Below are positions 60,892 to 64,000 of a stretch of DNA of 64,000 nt, piece after piece. The DNA is from Halobellus ruber. Its GTDB lineage: Archaea; Halobacteriota; Halobacteria; Halobacteriales; Haloferacaceae. The stretch lies in contig NZ_JACKXD010000004.1 in assembly GCF_014212355.1 (NCBI RefSeq), forward strand, positions 124,001 through 188,000, in the 5' to 3' direction. Position numbers and translations under genes: made by a program. Position 1 is the stretch's first letter. Each line of letters starts with the position of its first letter. The notes under the pieces are model-generated. The model saw nothing but the letters and a program-made list of their open reading frames with translations. It had not been told where the DNA came from and made no database searches.

Positions 60892-62526
60892 ATGGACAAG
60901 TGGCAGCGGCGCAGTATCTACTATTCGGTCCTGTTGATCGGCTCGATGCTCGTGTTTGCGGTGCTGTATCAGAACGGGATGCGGATCTACGAGGGGGATC
61001 CCAGGACGTTCCTCCACTCGCTACAAGTCGTCGTCGAGACGTTCACCACGACCGGGTTCGGCTCGGACTCCCCGTGGATCAGCCCCCAGATGAACGTGCT
61101 CGTGATCGTCATGGACCTCTTCGGGACGCTGCTCATCTTCATGGCCTTTCCCGTCATCGCGTTCCCCCTGCTCGAGGACATTCTCTCGACGACTGTCCCC
61201 AAAACAGTCGACAGTGATCTCGAAGACCACGTGGTGATCTGTACGTACACGCCCCGTGCTGACGTGCTCATCGACGAACTGGACTCCTGGGACGTCGACT
61301 ACGTCATCGTGGAACCGGATCACGAACGGGCGACCGAACTGTACGAGGACGACTACCGTGTCATCCGGGCGGACCCGGAGTCGACGTCGGGGCTCGAAAG
61401 GGCGAATCTCGCCGCCGCGAGGGCGCTCGTCGCCGACGTGTCGGATCAGGTCGACGCCAGCATCGTGCTCACCGCCCAGGAGATCGCCGAGGACGTTCTG
61501 ACGCTCAGCGTCGTCGAAAAGCCCGACCGGGCACCGTACCACCGCCTCGCCGGCGCCGATAAGGTGCTCTCCCCGCGTCCACTACTCGGCCAGAGTCTCG
61601 CCTCGAAGGTGACAACGTCGGTCACGAGCGAACTGGAGGAGGTGGTGGAGATCGACGACGACTTCGAGATCGCCGAGTTTCCGATCCACCGCGGGAGTCA
61701 GCTCGTCGGGAAGACGCTCGCGGAGAGTGGGATCCGCGAACAGGCCGGGGTGAACGTTATCGGGGCCTGGTTCCGTGGCGAGTTCAAGACGCCACCCGAT
61801 CCCGACGCGACGCTGACCAACGGCACGGTACTGTTAGCAACCGGTCGCAAAGCCCAGCTCGAACAGCTCAAGGACCTCACACGGTCGGGGATGCGACGAC
61901 TGGATCACGGGAACACGATTGTCGTCGGATACGGGGAGGTTGGTCGGACCGTCACTGACGCGCTCGCCGATGCCGGAGCGCAGTACACGGTCGTCGACCG
62001 GACCGATCTGGAGGGCGTCGACGTGGTCGGGGACGCGAGCGAGCCCGAGACGCTTCGAGAGGCCGGTATCGACGAGGCCAGTGCCGTTATTCTGGCACTT
62101 CCCGACGACACGACAGCCGAGTTCACGGCCCTCGTGGCGCGGGACTCGAGTGCGGACGTGGAGATCATCGCCCGGGTCGAGGAGTCACGGAGCATCCCGA
62201 AGATGTATCAGGCTGGTGCGGACTACGTACTGGCACTCGCGACCGTTACCGGTCGAATGCTGGCGTCGCAGATACTGGAAGAGGAAGACGTGCTCTCGCT
62301 GGACCAGCACGTGGAGGTCGTCCGCACACACGCATCCGAGCTCGTCGGAAAGACGCTCGGAGAGGCACGCGTGCGGTCGGAATCCGGCTGTACCGTCGTC
62401 GGGATCGAGCGTGACGGAACGGTCGTCTCCGACATCGGTCCGGAGATCCGAATCGAAGACGAAGACGAGCTCATTATCGCCGGGACCGACGACGGGGTCC
62501 AACGGTTCACCGAGCTTTACACCTGA
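60892..62526 (+). CDS. Two-TM potassium channel with two RCK (TrkA-N/TrkA-C) units
   Basis: 544 residues. Two TM segments (about 9-28 and 67-90) flank a pore loop with the selectivity filter 'TFTTTGFGSDSPW'. Then come TrkA-N 'DHVVICTYTPRADVLIDELD', TrkA-C 'FPIHRGSQLVGKTLAESGIR', a second TrkA-N 'NTIVVGYGEVGRTVTDALAD' and TrkA-C 'HASELVGKTLGEARVRS'. Such channels gate K+ by nucleotide or ion binding to the RCK ring. The first TrkA-N lacks the clear GxGxxG of the second. K+ is the main osmolyte of haloarchaea. Confidence 0.92.
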   Translation: MDKWQRRSIYYSVLLIGSMLVFAVLYQNGMRIYEGDPRTFLHSLQVVVETFTTTGFGSDSPWISPQMNVLVIVMDLFGTLLIFMAFPVIAFPLLEDILSTTVPKTVDSDLEDHVVICTYTPRADVLIDELDSWDVDYVIVEPDHERATELYEDDYRVIRADPESTSGLERANLAAARALVADVSDQVDASIVLTAQEIAEDVLTLSVVEKPDRAPYHRLAGADKVLSPRPLLGQSLASKVTTSVTSELEEVVEIDDDFEIAEFPIHRGSQLVGKTLAESGIREQAGVNVIGAWFRGEFKTPPDPDATLTNGTVLLATGRKAQLEQLKDLTRSGMRRLDHGNTIVVGYGEVGRTVTDALADAGAQYTVVDRTDLEGVDVVGDASEPETLREAGIDEASAVILALPDDTTAEFTALVARDSSADVEIIARVEESRSIPKMYQAGADYVLALATVTGRMLASQILEEEDVLSLDQHVEVVRTHASELVGKTLGEARVRSESGCTVVGIERDGTVVSDIGPEIRIEDEDELIIAGTDDGVQRFTELYT

Positions 62527-62549
62527 GGGACGAACTCGGAGCCCACTCG

Positions 62550-64000
62550 TCACTGCTCGATGGGTGCCCGATCACGGGCATCCGGTTCGAGCAGTTCTCG
62601 CCCGCGAACGACCGCGACGTTGCCGGGGGCGTCCCGGCTGACCCGCCGGGCGGTCGATCCGAACTCGATCCGTTCTGCGTCGCTCCGTTCGGAGAGGCCG
62701 ACACACACCGTGTCGTACCCCGTGACCGTCTCGATGATCGCCGTGGAGAGATTCTCACTGACGACGACCTCCGGCTCGTACTCGTCGGGATCGAGATTCG
62801 CCCGATTCGCAACCCACTCGATCATCCGTCGTCCTTCCTTGACCGGGTCGGCATCGTCGGTCGGGCGCTGGACGGTGAGGAGGGTCGCAGTCTCCCCGTC
62901 GACCGTCGCGAAGTCGACCGCCCGCTGAGCGACCGTCGCGGCGTGCGGCCCGGCGTCGACCAGCGCTACCGACTCCCCGATCGTCTCCTGCTCGAACTCG
63001 ACGAGCGCCACGTCACACGGCGCCCGCTCGATCACGGGATCGAGCGTCGACCCGAACACCTCGCTGTCGCCGTCCGTCACGCCCTGCCATCCGAGAACTA
63101 CCTGCTCGGCGTCCGTCTCTCTGATCACGTCGAGAATCACCTCGCCGGGGTCGTCGGCGATGGCAGAGCGGGTGTCGAGGTCGATCCCGATGTCGGTCGC
63201 GACGCCGCGGGCGACCGTCAGGAGGTCCCGCCGTTCGTCCAGTCGATCCGACTCGACGTTCCGGTCAGGCGAGCGACGCGCTTCGGTGACGTGGACCGCC
63301 ACCAGCTCCGGCTCGCCATCGTCGGCGTGGGCCCGGGCTGTCGCCGCGGCCAGGCGGAGTAATCGCCGCTGTGTCGTCGGGTTCGCGACCGGAACGACCA
63401 CGCGATACGACTGTGCGCCGGCCGTCGCGTCGGACGGCCCCGGCTGACCGAACAGCCCCCCCACCGTCTCGAACGCGATCCCCCCCGGTTCGAACGCGGT
63501 GGCCACCGCCTCGCCCAGCAACCCCTCATCGACGGTCCGACTGCGGGCGTACCCGCCGTACCAGACGCCGCCGAGCCCGACGATCCCGGTCCCGACCACG
63601 ATCACCGCGGGCTGCATCTGGGAGATGACCACGCCAGCCATCACGACACCGAGGACGGGGACTACCGGATACAGTACCCCCGGCATCTCGAACTCCGGGT
63701 CGTACGGTTCCGGATCGACCCGCCGGAACACGACGAGTGCGACGTGAACGAGCGCGTACGTGACGAGGAAGCTGAAGCTCGCAACCTGTGCCAGCAGCGC
63801 GACGATCTCGGCGACCTGCAATCCGGCGAGGACGAGGAGCCCGGTCACGCCACCGGTCGCGATGATCGCGCGGTGGGGCGTCGCAAACCGGTCGTGAGTG
63901 ACGTTCAGCCGGTCGCTCATCAGGCCGTCCCGACCCATCGCGTAGATCACCCGCGACGCCGCGAGGATCGAGGAGTTCGAACTGGAGATGGCGGCGACCG
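62550..64000 (-). CDS. APC permease fused to UspA domains, N-terminal part beyond the window
   Basis: The open frame reaches the right edge of the window. The visible upstream codons read 'AAISSSNSSILAASRVIYAM', a typical APC TM segment, so the GTG at 63950 is not the real start. Further TM segments follow to about 63550. From about 63420 the C-terminal half has two UspA-like units ('SYRVVVPVANPTTQRRLLRL', 'VVLGWQGVTDGDSEVFGSTL', 'CVGLSERSDAERIEFGST'). These fusions are common in haloarchaea and may be regulated transporters. It is convergent with the K+ channel gene. Confidence 0.88.
   Translation of the reverse strand, partial: VAAISSSNSSILAASRVIYAMGRDGLMSDRLNVTHDRFATPHRAIIATGGVTGLLVLAGLQVAEIVALLAQVASFSFLVTYALVHVALVVFRRVDPEPYDPEFEMPGVLYPVVPVLGVVMAGVVISQMQPAVIVVGTGIVGLGGVWYGGYARSRTVDEGLLGEAVATAFEPGGIAFETVGGLFGQPGPSDATAGAQSYRVVVPVANPTTQRRLLRLAAATARAHADDGEPELVAVHVTEARRSPDRNVESDRLDERRDLLTVARGVATDIGIDLDTRSAIADDPGEVILDVIRETDAEQVVLGWQGVTDGDSEVFGSTLDPVIERAPCDVALVEFEQETIGESVALVDAGPHAATVAQRAVDFATVDGETATLLTVQRPTDDADPVKEGRRMIEWVANRANLDPDEYEPEVVVSENLSTAIIETVTGYDTVCVGLSERSDAERIEFGSTARRVSRDAPGNVAVVRGRELLEPDARDRAPIEQ

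Overview
The window is a very GC-rich archaeal chromosome segment, almost certainly from a halophilic archaeon (class Halobacteria). The proteins are strongly acidic. Genes start on ATG or GTG, mostly with short or no leaders and with TATA-like boxes about 25-30 bp upstream. The gene set is haloarchaeal: tgtA-arcS for archaeosine, trmY, archaeal sepF, a SAMP-type ubiquitin-like protein, geranylgeranyl reductase, bacterio-opsin-activator-type HTH regulators, and many conserved haloarchaeal families without known function. I cannot name the genus.

From 1 to about 37.9 kb the segment is a compact housekeeping backbone. It holds an S49 peptidase end and a DUF4350 gene, trmY, a CHY zinc protein, tRNA-Pro(CGG) with a partial duplication of its 3' end, an arylsulfotransferase-like propeller protein, Nudix, CPBP and HtpX proteases, tgtA and arcS, and a nitrilase-family amidase. 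It continues with the SAMP-like cluster, a PUA protein, sepF, uvrA, a BNR-repeat protein, a geranylgeranyl reductase, a YgfZ-like protein, a ROK kinase, a Tat-exported LVIVD protein, a NifU-like scaffold, DoxX, a histidine kinase, a flavin disulfide reductase, a radical SAM/methyltransferase pair and a DapA-like aldolase.

From 38.0 to 50.5 kb the segment shows gene decay. There is a frameshifted membrane gene, a shattered small exported-protein gene, a bat-like HTH regulator split by a palindromic MITE that itself carries an IS remnant, a full-length but broken nuoCD gene, and a second HTH gene cut off at an island boundary. Intact genes lie between them: a membrane winged-helix regulator, a subtilase-like protein lacking its catalytic Asp, an orphan ABC-type binding protein, an alpha/beta hydrolase, a TlpA-CcdA-lipoprotein redox cluster and an AIM24 protein.

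From about 50.46 to 54.7 kb lies a lower-GC island with an SDR protein lacking the usual catalytic Lys, a GlmU-like left-handed-helix protein and an unrecognised membrane-anchored protein. From 54.7 kb to the end come an MFS transporter, a rhodanese/metallo-beta-lactamase persulfide-dioxygenase-like enzyme with an HTH regulator, a cluster of three different palindromic elements, and a stress/transport block: UspA, APC permease, two-TM K+ channel with RCK domains, and an APC-UspA fusion that runs off the window.

The strongest unusual signals are the 80-bp oriented palindromic MITE family (four copies), the nested insertion at 42.97-43.30 kb, the nuoCD pseudogene, the tRNA-Pro partial duplication, the TrsS/TrsM-like radical SAM pair and the orphan island protein. 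I see no CRISPR array, complete transposase, integrase or replication origin.
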